Part shown: in pieces, positions 1-10,770 of the stretch
How positions within the stretch are numbered: position 1 is the first letter of the stretch
Layout of the letters: the number at the start of each line of letters is the position of its first letter
Source of the DNA: Kitasatospora sp040298565
GTDB taxonomy: Bacteria; Actinomycetota; Actinomycetes; Streptomycetales; Streptomycetaceae
Direction: 5' to 3'
Length of the DNA: 17,529 nucleotides
Assembly (NCBI RefSeq): GCF_040298565.1
Contig: NZ_JBEPAK010000147.1
Coordinates: 1-17,529 of the forward strand
Program-made: the position numbers and the translations under genes
Notes under the pieces: generated by a model
The model's input: the letters and a program-made list of their open reading frames with translations, nothing else
Told to the model about the DNA's origin: nothing
Databases searched by the model: none

Positions 1-99
1 CACCGGACCGGCGAGACGCTGCCGGACAGCGTGCTGGCCGAGCTGAAGGCCTTCGACGCGATCCTGCTGGGCGCCATCGGCGACCCGAGCGTGCCCGGG
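1..99 (+). pseudogene. leuB: leuB fragment (3-isopropylmalate dehydrogenase), internal piece, broken at 3' side
   Basis: Frame 1 from base 1 reads as an internal piece of actinobacterial 3-isopropylmalate dehydrogenase, the NAD-dependent oxidative decarboxylase of leucine synthesis. The visible run includes HRTGETLPDSVLAELK followed by DAILLGAIGDPSVP, which fits roughly residues 50-83 of the family. After codon 33 (base 99) similarity stops: the next expected residues (GVLERG and onward) are missing, and the frame continues into the complement of the mfd 3' end, reaching a stop at 283-285. The 5' part lies outside the window. No catalytic Lys/Asp or NAD-binding region is present, so this piece cannot encode an enzyme. 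It is either a remnant left by a deletion or a chimeric join at an assembly edge. The identity rests on recalled family sequence; the break itself is directly visible. Confidence 0.8.
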
Positions 100-122
100 G
101 CCGCCGCCGGCAGCGCGTCCCG

Positions 123-3779
<3,657 letters not shown>

Positions 3780-3882
3780 CAGAGGTCTCTTCTTCGTGCC
3801 GTGGCTGGTGCTGCCTCCGGGCGGCGGAAGGCCCGCCGGGGCAACGCGAACGGCCCGGCGCGCCGAGCGGCCGGGGGTCTCC

Positions 3883-3888
3883 AGCCTA
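3883..3888 (-). promoter_or_regulatory. Candidate -10 element (TAGGCT) for mfd
   Basis: The minus strand reads TAGGCTGG here, a good match to the Streptomyces principal-sigma -10 pattern (TAGNNT). It lies 104 bases upstream of the mfd ATG, giving a leader of roughly 95 nt. No convincing -35 hexamer is seen 16-19 nt upstream, so this is only a candidate. Similar TAGGCTG elements precede the SUKH-1 gene and the histidine kinase in this window. Confidence 0.3.
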
Positions 3889-4254
3889 CGCCGCGGCACC
3901 GACGGGCACGCGGCGTACGGCCCCGGCGGGGCCGGGCAGGAGGGATCCGCGGCCCGGGGCCCGGCCGCTGGGGCCCGCCGCCCGGGACGCGACCGCGGAC
4001 GAACCACTGGACGGAACACCGGTCGCGCGGTGGACGGGCCGCCCGGGCGGTGGGCGGCGGTGGGCTCCGCCATCCGCCACGAACTGGACATACTCCGGTC
4101 ACTGGCCGTCCATGGAGATCGCGCACCATGGTGAACGTGCCCGCCGCACCCAACCGTGGGGGATGGCTGTGGCGGCACTGTCGCACCACCGATGGGGGTC
4201 GGGGGTGCGAGGCCGGGCGACCCTGGGTGGGGGCGCCCGCCCGTTCGCCGGGAA

Positions 4255-4285
4255 CCGTGGCGCCCTTTCCTGGAGGGCGCCACGG
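4255..4285 (-). terminator. Perfect 12-bp hairpin downstream of the DivIVA-like gene
   Basis: CCGTGGCGCCCT and its exact complement AGGGCGCCACGG flank a 7-nt loop. The hairpin lies about 300 bases past the stop of the coiled-coil gene and about 475 bases before mfd. There is no U-tract, as is common for Streptomyces terminators. Symmetry means it could act on either strand. Confidence 0.5.
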
Positions 4286-4346
4286 GTCTCGGCCTCACCG
4301 CTTCGCCCACCCGGCCGCCGCCCGCGCCTACGCGGACCGCAGGACC

Positions 4347-4414
4347 GCAGGACCACTGAGGCAGCAGGATCGCCGGGGCCGCAGGACCGCTGAGGCAGCG
4401 GGACCGCGCCGACC
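4347..4414. repeat. 34-bp imperfect direct repeat, two copies
   Basis: Copies at 4347-4380 and 4381-4414 share GCAGGACC, then CTGAGGCAGC and similar downstream bases, differing at a handful of positions. A partial third GCAGGACC precedes them at 4339-4346. It lies in the non-coding spacer downstream of the coiled-coil gene. Function unknown; replication slippage is the simplest origin. Confidence 0.7.
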
Positions 4415-4581
4415 GGTCCCGACCGGCCGGCCACCGTTCCGCCGTCCCGGCCGACCACCGACTCCGGTCGATCGACCGCAACGCGGAGGCCCTGACCGCC
4501 CGCACCAGCACGGAGGCGATCAGGGCCCCGGACACCGAACCCGTCCGGCCCGCACCGGCTGACCACCGGCGGGGGCGCGGG

Positions 4582-5931
4582 TCAGCGGCGGCGGTAGGAG
4601 ACGGTGTTGGGGGCGGCGTAGCCGCTGCCGTCGTCCACGATGACGATCTTCGGGACGATCCGGGTCTCGTCCTCCGGCTGCGTCCCGGCTCCGGTGCCGC
4701 CCTCGGCGTCCCCGCGGTCCTCGGCTTCTCCCGGGCCCGCCACCGGTGCGGGTGGTGCGACCGGCTTCGGCGGTACGGCGACCGGGCCGGTCACCACGGG
4801 CCCGGCAGCACCGTTCGCCGCATCGGCCCGGATACCGGCGGCGGCCCCGCCGACCACCGGCTGCCGCGGGGCCGCCGCCTCGGGCGCACGGCCCGGGGCC
4901 TGGCCCGGCGCCGGGTCCTTCGCCGCGTCCTTCACCGGGTCCGTGACCGGGATCTCCCCCGTGTCCGCCTCGGAGTCCACCGGCAGCGGCCCGGCCGCCG
5001 CGTCCGCCGGGGCGGCCTCCTCGGCGTCGGCCGCCTCCTCCACCGCCTCGATCTGGCCGACCGCGGCACCCGTGAGCGAGGCCAGCGTCGCCTTGATGTG
5101 GTCGAGGTGCTGCTGCACGGTTTCCAGCCGGGCGTCGTACTCGCGCTGCTCCTGCTCGCTCGCCGCGTTGATCTTCTCGGCCTCGCGGCGGGCCCGGTCG
5201 ATCAGCTGGTCGGCCTTGGCCTGGGCGTCGGTCTCCACCTGCTTGATCCGGCCGAGCACCGCCTCCCGGTGCTGCTCGGCCTCCCTGACCCGGCGTTCGG
5301 CGGTCGCGGAGACCTCGGCCTCCTCGACCTCGGCCCTGGCCTCGGCCTCGGCGAAGGCCTCGTCGGCCTGGCGGCGCCTGGCGGCCAGCTCGGCCTCGGC
5401 GTGCTCGCTCGTCTCGGCGGCGGCCACCCTGACCTTGGCGGCGTAGGCGGTGGCGGCGTCCCGGGTGGCCCGGCTCTCCCGGTCGGCCTCGGCCCGGATG
5501 CTCTCCGCCTCGGCGCGGGTGCGCTCCTCGGTGCGCCGCACCGCCGCGTCGGCCTCCGCCCGGACGGTGGCGGCGTACTCCTTGGCCGCCGCGGCGAGCG
5601 CCTGCCCGGCCTCGTACGCCTCGTCCCGCAGGTCCTCGGCGAAGCGCTCGGCCCGCTCCTTCACCGCCCGGGCCTCGTTCTGCGCCATCGCGGCCAGTCC
5701 GGCGGCCTGCTCGCTGAGCACCTGGTAGTCCGGCTCGGGGGCCTCGTCGGCGGCGCGGCGGATGTCGGCCAGTCGGGCCTCCATCTGCCGGATCCCGGCG
5801 CCGAGGACGCTCAGCCGTTCCCACGCCTCGTCGCGCTGCGCGGTCAGGGCGGCGAGCGCCCGGTCGACCTGCTCGGGCGCGTAACCGCGCCGGGCCTGGC
5901 TGAAGCCGTGCTGGGGGACGGCATCGCTCAT
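4582..5931 (-). CDS. DivIVA-like coiled-coil protein (often annotated 'cellulose-binding protein' in Streptomyces)
   Basis: A 449-residue, probably cytoplasmic filament-type or scaffold protein. The N-terminus holds a DivIVA-like motif (HGFSQARRGYAPEQVDRALAAL, residues 8-29). A long Ala/Glu/Arg-rich region of heptad character (about 25-290) should form a coiled coil; this composition resembles polarity or cytoskeletal proteins such as Scy and FilP. Residues about 290-430 are Pro/Ala/Gly-rich and probably disordered, followed by a short hydrophobic patch (RIVPKIVIVDD) and a basic end (SYRRR). No signal peptide or transmembrane segment is seen. The ATG at 5931 is chosen because GAGGGGAAG lies 8-11 nt upstream and the DivIVA-like motif starts directly after; an upstream ATG in frame has no such site. 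It lies between the SUKH-4 composite gene and mfd, in the same direction as both, with hairpins on each side, so it is probably a single transcription unit. The exact role is unknown. Confidence 0.85.
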   Translation of the reverse strand: MSDAVPQHGFSQARRGYAPEQVDRALAALTAQRDEAWERLSVLGAGIRQMEARLADIRRAADEAPEPDYQVLSEQAAGLAAMAQNEARAVKERAERFAEDLRDEAYEAGQALAAAAKEYAATVRAEADAAVRRTEERTRAEAESIRAEADRESRATRDAATAYAAKVRVAAAETSEHAEAELAARRRQADEAFAEAEARAEVEEAEVSATAERRVREAEQHREAVLGRIKQVETDAQAKADQLIDRARREAEKINAASEQEQREYDARLETVQQHLDHIKATLASLTGAAVGQIEAVEEAADAEEAAPADAAAGPLPVDSEADTGEIPVTDPVKDAAKDPAPGQAPGRAPEAAAPRQPVVGGAAAGIRADAANGAAGPVVTGPVAVPPKPVAPPAPVAGPGEAEDRGDAEGGTGAGTQPEDETRIVPKIVIVDDGSGYAAPNTVSYRRR

Positions 5932-6134
5932 GGGCTCTTCCCCTCGTATCGCGGGCTGCGGAGCCCATGATCGGACGGAACGGACGGATCCGGAACCGGT
6001 TCGGAAACCGGGGCCGGATTCGGTCGTCGTGCGGACCGGAACGGTCGAGGACCGGCCGAATAGACCCATCCTCTTGACCTATTTTGCGCAGATCCGGACG
6101 AAACCCCAATGAGGCACAGCTGCCCGGGCATGCC

Positions 6135-6169
6135 GGAGGGGCCGTTCCGGACACCGGGACGACCCCTCC
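6135..6169 (-). terminator. Long hairpin after the SUKH-4 composite gene
   Basis: GGAGGGG pairs with CCCCTCC (7 bp); after one mismatch CGTTCCGG pairs with CCGGGACG (8 bp, one G-U), with a 3-nt loop. It begins 28 bases past the stop of the 6197-8968 gene on its transcribed side, the expected place for a terminator, and would insulate the coiled-coil gene from readthrough. Confidence 0.65.
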
Positions 6170-6196
6170 CCACCTGCGAGGATCCGCGACGGTCCG

Positions 6197-8968
6197 CTAC
6201 AGCAGACCGTCCCAGAACTGCTCCAGCAGCACGGCCCACCAGGTGTCCGCGTTCTGCAGGGCCGCCGGGTCGATCGCGGCGAGCTGCGCCTGGAAGTCGG
6301 TCGTCCAACGACCGGCCTGCTCGGGCGTCAGCCCGTACCGCAGCCGCCACATCCGGCCCAGCAGGGCCAGCGCGCGGACGAACTCCGGTACACCGCTGTT
6401 GACGAACCGCGGCGGCTGGCCGGTTCCGTCGACGTCCACGGCGACCACGTTCGCGGTGCCGTACTGGACGCACAGCTGGCGGCCGTAGTCGTTGCCGAGC
6501 ACCAGGTAGCCGCCGAAGTCCGGGCCGGCCGGCAGGCCGCGCTCGGCGGCCAGCTCGGCGAGGGTCGGGATCGGCCGGCCCTCCTGCGCCTGGGCCCAGA
6601 AGAACGGTCCGAAGTCGCGCGGCAGCCCGGCCCACATCAGGGTCTGCGCCACCGGCTCGGGCACGCCCTGGCGGGCGACCGCGCGCTGCTCGTAGCGGAA
6701 CAGGTTCTGCCCGAAGGCCTGGCCGACCTCCTGGGCGAGCTGCTGCGGCGGCAGCGGGGGCAGCGGCTGGACCGCCCCCGGCGCGGGCAGCGGCACCCGG
6801 AACGGGCGGACCCGCTGGGCGCCGGAGGCCAGCTGGTGCAGCTCGTCCAGGTGGTCGAGCAGCTCGGCCATCCCGGCCTGCCGGGAGGCGTGGTCGCGGC
6901 CGTACGGCGCGGTGTGGGTGAGCCGCACGTTCGGCCAGGAAGCGGCGATCATGCGGTTGCAGTAGCCGCCGGGCAGGTCGCAGGACTCCAGCTCGGTGTA
7001 CAGCTCGAGCACCTGCTCCGGCGGCACGTTCAGCCGGCGCAGGTCCTGGAGGATCTTCCACTCCGGGTGCGGCGTGCCGGGCTCGCTGCGGTGCAGCAGC
7101 TTCTGCTCCGAGCCGTCCGGGCCGCGGTAGCTGAGCGCGGCGAAGTAGCCCGGACCGACCGCCGGGACCCCGGGCGGGACGGGCGCGCCGCCCTGCGGCG
7201 GACCGGTCACCGGGGTCGGCGGGACGACGCCCGGCGCGGCGCCCGCGTTCGGGTAGCCGTAGCCGGCCGCGCCGGCGGCGGGGGCGGCCGGACCGCCGGG
7301 CGGCGGCGGGACGGCGGGGCCGCCGGACGGCGGGGTGCCCGGGTCCGCGGGGCCGCCGAGCAGGGCCGGGTCGATCGCGCCGGCCAGCTGGGTCGCCTCG
7401 TACGAGATCCCGGCCGCGGGCGCCGCCGGGGTGCCCTGCGCGGCGGGGGCCGGGGCGGCGCCGGCGCGCAGGCCCGCCGGGGGCGGAGGCGGCGGGGTGG
7501 AACCGGCCGCCCGCCCGGTGGCACCGCCACCCGGCGCGGCCGGGCCCGGGGTGTGCCGGAGCTCGGCGGGCGGGGGCGGCGGCGGGGCCGAGCCGGAATT
7601 GCGGCCCAGCGCGCCCGGCCCGGACCCCGACGGGCTGCCGGAGGCGCCGGACGGACCGCCGCGCAGTGCGGCCGGCGGGGGCGGCGGCGGGGCCGAGTTC
7701 GGGTTGCGGCCGGGGCCGCCCGGCGCCGGTGCACCGGCCGGCGCGGCGGCGGGCGCGCCGGGGCCGCCGGGCAGGCCGGCCAGACCGCCGGGCGAGGCCA
7801 GCATGGTCGGAGCGTGCTCCACCGGGGCGCCGGCCGACGGCGGGGCGGGCGGGTTGCCCGGCGCGGCGAGCATGGTCGGCGCCTGCTCGACCGGGGCACC
7901 GCCCGAGGGCGGGGTGGCCGGGGCACCGGGCAGGCCCACCAGGCCGGGTACGGCGTCCGGCGGCGCGAGCAGCGTCGGTGCCGGCTCGACGGCTGCCGCC
8001 GCTGCCGGGGCCGGGACCGCCGAACCGGCGGGCGCGGCGGGCGGACCGGCCGGCGGTTGCCCGCCCGGCGGCGGGACCGGCGGCATTCCGTAGCCACCGC
8101 TGCCCGGGGGCATCAGCACGGTCGCCGCCTCGGCGCCGGCCGGGGCGGGCGCGTCCGGCAGGTCCGATCCGGAGGTGCGCAGGCCCTCGGGCATCAGGAC
8201 GGTCGCCGCCTCGGCGCCGGCCGGAGCGTTCGGCGCGGCGGGGGCCGGAAGGACCGGCGGGACCGGCGCGACCGGCGACGGTGCCGGTGCCGGTGCGGCT
8301 GCCGCGGGCTGGGGCGGGAAGGCCGGCTCGTCGCCCGGCGGCGGGGCGAGCATGGTCGGCGCGTCCCCGGCGGGCCGGTCGGAGACCGGCGGCTCGGTCA
8401 GCACGGCGGGCGCGGGCGGCACCGGAGCGGCCGGCACCGGCGCGGTCGGCACCGGCGCGGGCAGCTCCTCAGCCGCGACCGCAGCAGGCGCCGGGGCAGG
8501 GCCCGGGGCCGGAGCGGCGGCCGGAGCTGGGGCGGCCGCGCCGCCCAGCTTCTGCGCCTCCGCCGCGATCGCCGCGGCCCCCGCCTCCTGCAGCCACTGC
8601 GGCGGGCTGAGCAGGAAGGAGGTGGCCTCCACCGGCCCCGGCGCGGGCTTCGCCGCCCCGGCCGGGTTGGCCGCGACCGGCCGCCCGTAGACCTCCTCGT
8701 ACTGCCGGACCACCTCGTTGACCGGTAGCGCGGGCCACAGCGTGCTGGCCCCGGAGTCCCGGGCGATCACCAGTCGCACCTCGCCCGAGCCGGACGGGCC
8801 GGCCCCGGCCGGGTCGCCCGGACCACCGGCCGCGTCCGCGGGCGCGACGGCCCAGCAGACGAAGCCCAGGTCGAACTCCCGGACCCGCACCTCGCGCTGC
8901 TGCGCCTGCGGCACGCCGCCGTTGACCCACTCCTCGGCGAGCTCCTGCGCCTGCGCGTACGTCACCAC
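6197..8968 (-). CDS. Composite protein: Imm35-like domain, Pro/Ala-rich linker, deaminase-like domain, SUKH-4 immunity domain
   Basis: 923 residues in four parts. Residues 1-95 (YAQAQELAEEWVNG, then FDLGFVCWA and LVIARDSG) look like an Imm35/YrhB-type immunity domain. About 100-600 is a low-complexity Pro/Ala/Gly linker with seven [APE][AP]T-type threonine motifs and three PPPPPP blocks. About 604-690 resembles the XOO_2897-like toxin deaminases: H634-P-E636 plus C663 and C670 (spacing C-x6-C in LESCDLPGGYC) would be the zinc ligands and proton-shuttling Glu. About 750-923 fits SUKH-4 (GPFFWAQ, FGGYLVLGNDYG, a Trp-rich end). Start: GTG at 8968, with AGGGGTG 8 nt upstream; the next codon is also GTG, so 8965 is possible. 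It lies 67 bases behind the SUKH-1 gene and is probably co-transcribed. No signal peptide, membrane segment or secretion domain is seen, so it is likely cytoplasmic. Fold assignment of SUKH-4 is firm; the deaminase subfamily and its activity are inferences. Confidence 0.88.
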   Translation of the reverse strand: MVTYAQAQELAEEWVNGGVPQAQQREVRVREFDLGFVCWAVAPADAAGGPGDPAGAGPSGSGEVRLVIARDSGASTLWPALPVNEVVRQYEEVYGRPVAANPAGAAKPAPGPVEATSFLLSPPQWLQEAGAAAIAAEAQKLGGAAAPAPAAAPAPGPAPAPAAVAAEELPAPVPTAPVPAAPVPPAPAVLTEPPVSDRPAGDAPTMLAPPPGDEPAFPPQPAAAAPAPAPSPVAPVPPVLPAPAAPNAPAGAEAATVLMPEGLRTSGSDLPDAPAPAGAEAATVLMPPGSGGYGMPPVPPPGGQPPAGPPAAPAGSAVPAPAAAAAVEPAPTLLAPPDAVPGLVGLPGAPATPPSGGAPVEQAPTMLAAPGNPPAPPSAGAPVEHAPTMLASPGGLAGLPGGPGAPAAAPAGAPAPGGPGRNPNSAPPPPPPAALRGGPSGASGSPSGSGPGALGRNSGSAPPPPPPAELRHTPGPAAPGGGATGRAAGSTPPPPPPAGLRAGAAPAPAAQGTPAAPAAGISYEATQLAGAIDPALLGGPADPGTPPSGGPAVPPPPGGPAAPAAGAAGYGYPNAGAAPGVVPPTPVTGPPQGGAPVPPGVPAVGPGYFAALSYRGPDGSEQKLLHRSEPGTPHPEWKILQDLRRLNVPPEQVLELYTELESCDLPGGYCNRMIAASWPNVRLTHTAPYGRDHASRQAGMAELLDHLDELHQLASGAQRVRPFRVPLPAPGAVQPLPPLPPQQLAQEVGQAFGQNLFRYEQRAVARQGVPEPVAQTLMWAGLPRDFGPFFWAQAQEGRPIPTLAELAAERGLPAGPDFGGYLVLGNDYGRQLCVQYGTANVVAVDVDGTGQPPRFVNSGVPEFVRALALLGRMWRLRYGLTPEQAGRWTTDFQAQLAAIDPAALQNADTWWAVLLEQFWDGLL
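7388..8359 (-). repeat. Coding repeats in the linker: seven threonine motifs
   Basis: Seven copies of a short motif (acidic or polar residue, Ala/Pro, Thr, then Met/Val/Leu/Gln and Leu) occur at T205, T256, T283, T332, T365, T388 and T526: DAPTMLAPP, EAATVLMPE, EAATVLMPP, EPAPTLLAPP, EQAPTMLAAP, EHAPTMLASP and YEATQLAG. Two of them are almost identical DNA copies (8108-8143 and 8189-8224, 36 nt with one mismatch). The rest are degenerate at DNA level, suggesting that the motif is kept at protein level. Confidence 0.8.
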
Positions 8969-9035
8969 GCCCGGTTCACCCCTGTCCGCATCCTCGTCGT
9001 CCCCCGTTCCACCTGCACCACGGCGCCCATCCGCG

Positions 9036-10037
9036 TCAGCCCACCGGGACGGCCCGGGCGAACCCGCCGTCCACCATCAGCTCCGCGACCGTCTCCAGCT
9101 CCGGCGGGCTGCCGGCCAGCCGCAGCAGGAAGGCGTCGAAGTCGTCCCCACAGGGCAGCAGCAGGCGGGCGCAGCGGTCCTCCGGGGCCTCCGGGGCGCC
9201 GGAGTCGCGGGCGTCGTCGTACAGGTGGAACCAGACCGAGCCGATCCGGTCGCCGCGCACCTTGAGCGCGACGATGCCGCCCTGGGCGTACGCGATGCCC
9301 AGGTAGTCCTTGGTGAGGTGGTCGCGCAGGCACTTGTTGGCGTACACCACGTCCTCGGTGCCGTATTCCTCCGTGAGGGTGAGGAACGGCTGGTCGAGCA
9401 GCATGCCCAGTTCGGTGTCCAGCGCCACCCCGACCGGGGCACGGCCGCCGCCCAGCTTGAGGAAGGTCCGGTAGGCGCCGGGCAGCCGGTAGCCGAGGCG
9501 CTCCTCGGCCCGCTGCACCAGGTCCTCGGAGACGCCGATCGGGTCGCCGCCGTCCCTGGCCAGCGAGAAGTGGACGGGCCGGCGCTCCTGCAGCGGGCGG
9601 GTGCCGCGCCGGGAGTGGTCGGCGGGCGAGGTGGCCAGGCCGCCGTGGTGCCGCAGCAGGGCCTTGACCTCGACCGGGACGAGTTCCATCCGCCGCCAGC
9701 CGGGGGCCGCCCGGCCGACGGCGTGGTGCCAGGTCCAGCCGGGCGGGGTGGCGACCGCGGTCTCCAGGTCGGCCCAGAGCGGGTGGCCCTGGGTGAACAG
9801 CGCGGCGTTGGCCGAGACGTAGTCGGTCAGCCGCAGTTCGTCCACGCCGAAACCGTCCGGCGGGTCGGCGACCTCGGCCGCCGCGGCGGCGTACGGGCCG
9901 AAGTCCGGGTAGCCGGACTCGTCCACCCGGACCCCGGCCGGGTGCCGCTCCGCTCGGACCGGGTCCGGGAACTGCACCACCTGACCTGCGTACGCCGCGT
10001 TCGGTGCGGCGGCGACGCCGGGCCGACCTGTCGTCAT
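9036..10037 (-). CDS. SUKH-1 (SMI1/KNR4 family) protein with an N-terminal WHH nuclease-like region
   Basis: 333 residues. The C-terminal half (about 165-330; VSEDLVQRAEERLGYRLPGAY, FLKLGGG, GGIVALKV, GSVWFHLYDD) is a typical SMI1/KNR4 (SUKH-1) domain, the fold used by immunity proteins against nuclease and deaminase toxins. The N-terminal half contains W103-H104-H105, then M117-E-L-V-P121 and H130-H-G-G133, the layout of the WHH branch of HNH/Endo VII nucleases. In the WHH consensus as I recall it, the helix after LVP carries a His where this protein has K125, so nuclease activity may be weakened or lost. No export signal is seen. Start: ATG at 10037; the upstream GGGGGC is a weak RBS. A TAGGCT element lies about 52 bases upstream. 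It is probably the first gene of a two-gene unit with the SUKH-4 composite. The SUKH-1 call is firm; the WHH call is moderately sure. Confidence 0.88.
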   Translation of the reverse strand: MTTGRPGVAAAPNAAYAGQVVQFPDPVRAERHPAGVRVDESGYPDFGPYAAAAAEVADPPDGFGVDELRLTDYVSANAALFTQGHPLWADLETAVATPPGWTWHHAVGRAAPGWRRMELVPVEVKALLRHHGGLATSPADHSRRGTRPLQERRPVHFSLARDGGDPIGVSEDLVQRAEERLGYRLPGAYRTFLKLGGGRAPVGVALDTELGMLLDQPFLTLTEEYGTEDVVYANKCLRDHLTKDYLGIAYAQGGIVALKVRGDRIGSVWFHLYDDARDSGAPEAPEDRCARLLLPCGDDFDAFLLRLAGSPPELETVAELMVDGGFARAVPVG

Positions 10038-10088
10038 CTGGGAGCCCCCACTGGCTGCTGCAAACTCTCGGTGCGCTTTCTCGGCACC

Positions 10089-10094
10089 AGCCTA
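10089..10094 (-). promoter_or_regulatory. Candidate -10 element (TAGGCT) for the SUKH-1/SUKH-4 unit
   Basis: The minus strand reads CCAATAGGCTGG in a locally less GC-rich patch, 52 bases upstream of the SUKH-1 ATG. Transcription would start near 10082, leaving a leader of about 45 nt. The -35 region is poor (TTCGGC at 16-nt spacing), so the call rests on the -10 and its position. Confidence 0.4.
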
Positions 10095-10397
10095 TTGGTT
10101 CACCCCGTCGGCCGAACCCCCGCATCCGGCGCCCGCCCCGACACCTCCACGAACGGCGGCCGCCGCGCCCCGGGGCCGCGGGTCGGCGCGCGCAGCGTCC
10201 GGGCCGCCCCGCTCGCAAGGCCGGTTCGACGCAGGCGGGTTGGCGGTGGCAGGCACCCGGGAGGGGCGGGCAAGGGGCCGGGTCCGGCCCGTACCGCTCC
10301 CGAGCGCCGGGCTCCAACCTCCGGCGCCGACACCCCAGTCGGCCCACGCCCGGCCGGCGTCCGGGCGTCCGGTCCGCGCCCGGCCCGCCGGTGCGGC

Positions 10398-10490
10398 NNN
10401 NNNNNNNNNNNNNNNNNNNNNNNNNNNNNNNNNNNNNNNNNNNNNNNNNNNNNNNNNNNNNNNNNNNNNNNNNNNNNNNNNNNNNNNNNN
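10398..10490. other. Assembly gap (93 Ns)
   Basis: Undetermined bases directly border the 13-bp tandem array, so the gap probably reflects collapse or failure of assembly across that array. The real length is unknown. Confidence 0.99.
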
Positions 10491-10605
10491 GTCCGTCGCC
10501 CCGGTCCGTCGCCCCGGTCCGTCGCCCCGGTCCGTCGCCCCGGTCCGTCGCCCCGGTCCGTCGCCCCGGTCCGTCGCCCCGGTCCGTCGCCCCGGTCCGT
10601 CGCCC
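10491..10605. repeat. 13-bp tandem array, eight perfect copies plus one partial, running into the gap
   Basis: The unit GTCCGTCGCCCCG is repeated without error at 10491, 10504, 10517, 10530, 10543, 10556, 10569 and 10582; a ninth copy from 10595 keeps 11 bases. The left end is cut by the N gap and no copy is visible on the other side of it, so the array was probably longer. Thirteen is not a multiple of three, so the array shifts frame each copy and is unlikely to be coding. It lies about 270 bases upstream of the YwqJ-like gene. Confidence 0.97.
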
Positions 10606-10770
10606 GGAACCGTACCGGCCGTGGCTGCGACCCCGGGGGTGTTTCGGGAAATCAGCGGACAAGTCGTGACGGCGGTGTGCGGATCCGGCCCGCGACGGGC
10701 CAGGATGCCGGCGGACGCCCGGCCGGCCCGCCAACGGCCGTACGGGCATTCGACCGTGCGCGTACCCCGG

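Larger units (their letters stand above)
3780..4581. other. 802-base spacer between the DivIVA-like gene and mfd; no gene seen
   Basis: Open frames cross this stretch on both strands, but they give Pro/Arg/Gly-rich translations resembling no family and have no ribosome binding site. What can be seen is a perfect 12-bp hairpin (4255-4285), a two-copy 34-bp imperfect tandem repeat (4347-4414), a G-tract cluster on the + strand (4194-4233, runs of 5, 5, 3, 3 and 5 G) and a TAGGCT -10-like element about 100 bases upstream of mfd. The likely job is termination of the coiled-coil gene followed by the mfd promoter and leader. Confidence 0.6.

Noticed and set aside
3780..4535. A 252-residue N-terminal extension of Mfd or a separate gene in this spacer
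   Set aside because: The sequence is Arg/Pro/Gly-rich with no family resemblance, and MSLTGLLD at 3779 is the conserved start.
5993..6002. Palindrome GAACCGGTTC upstream of the coiled-coil gene as an operator or SOS box
   Set aside because: It lacks the spacing of the actinobacterial LexA box (GAAC-N4-GTTC), and short GC-rich palindromes are frequent by chance here.
6074..6079. TTGACC as a -35 box on the + strand
   Set aside because: No plausible -10 follows at 16-19 bases and no + strand gene lies downstream.
10491..10605. CRISPR array
   Set aside because: The 13-bp units abut directly with no spacers and there are no cas genes.
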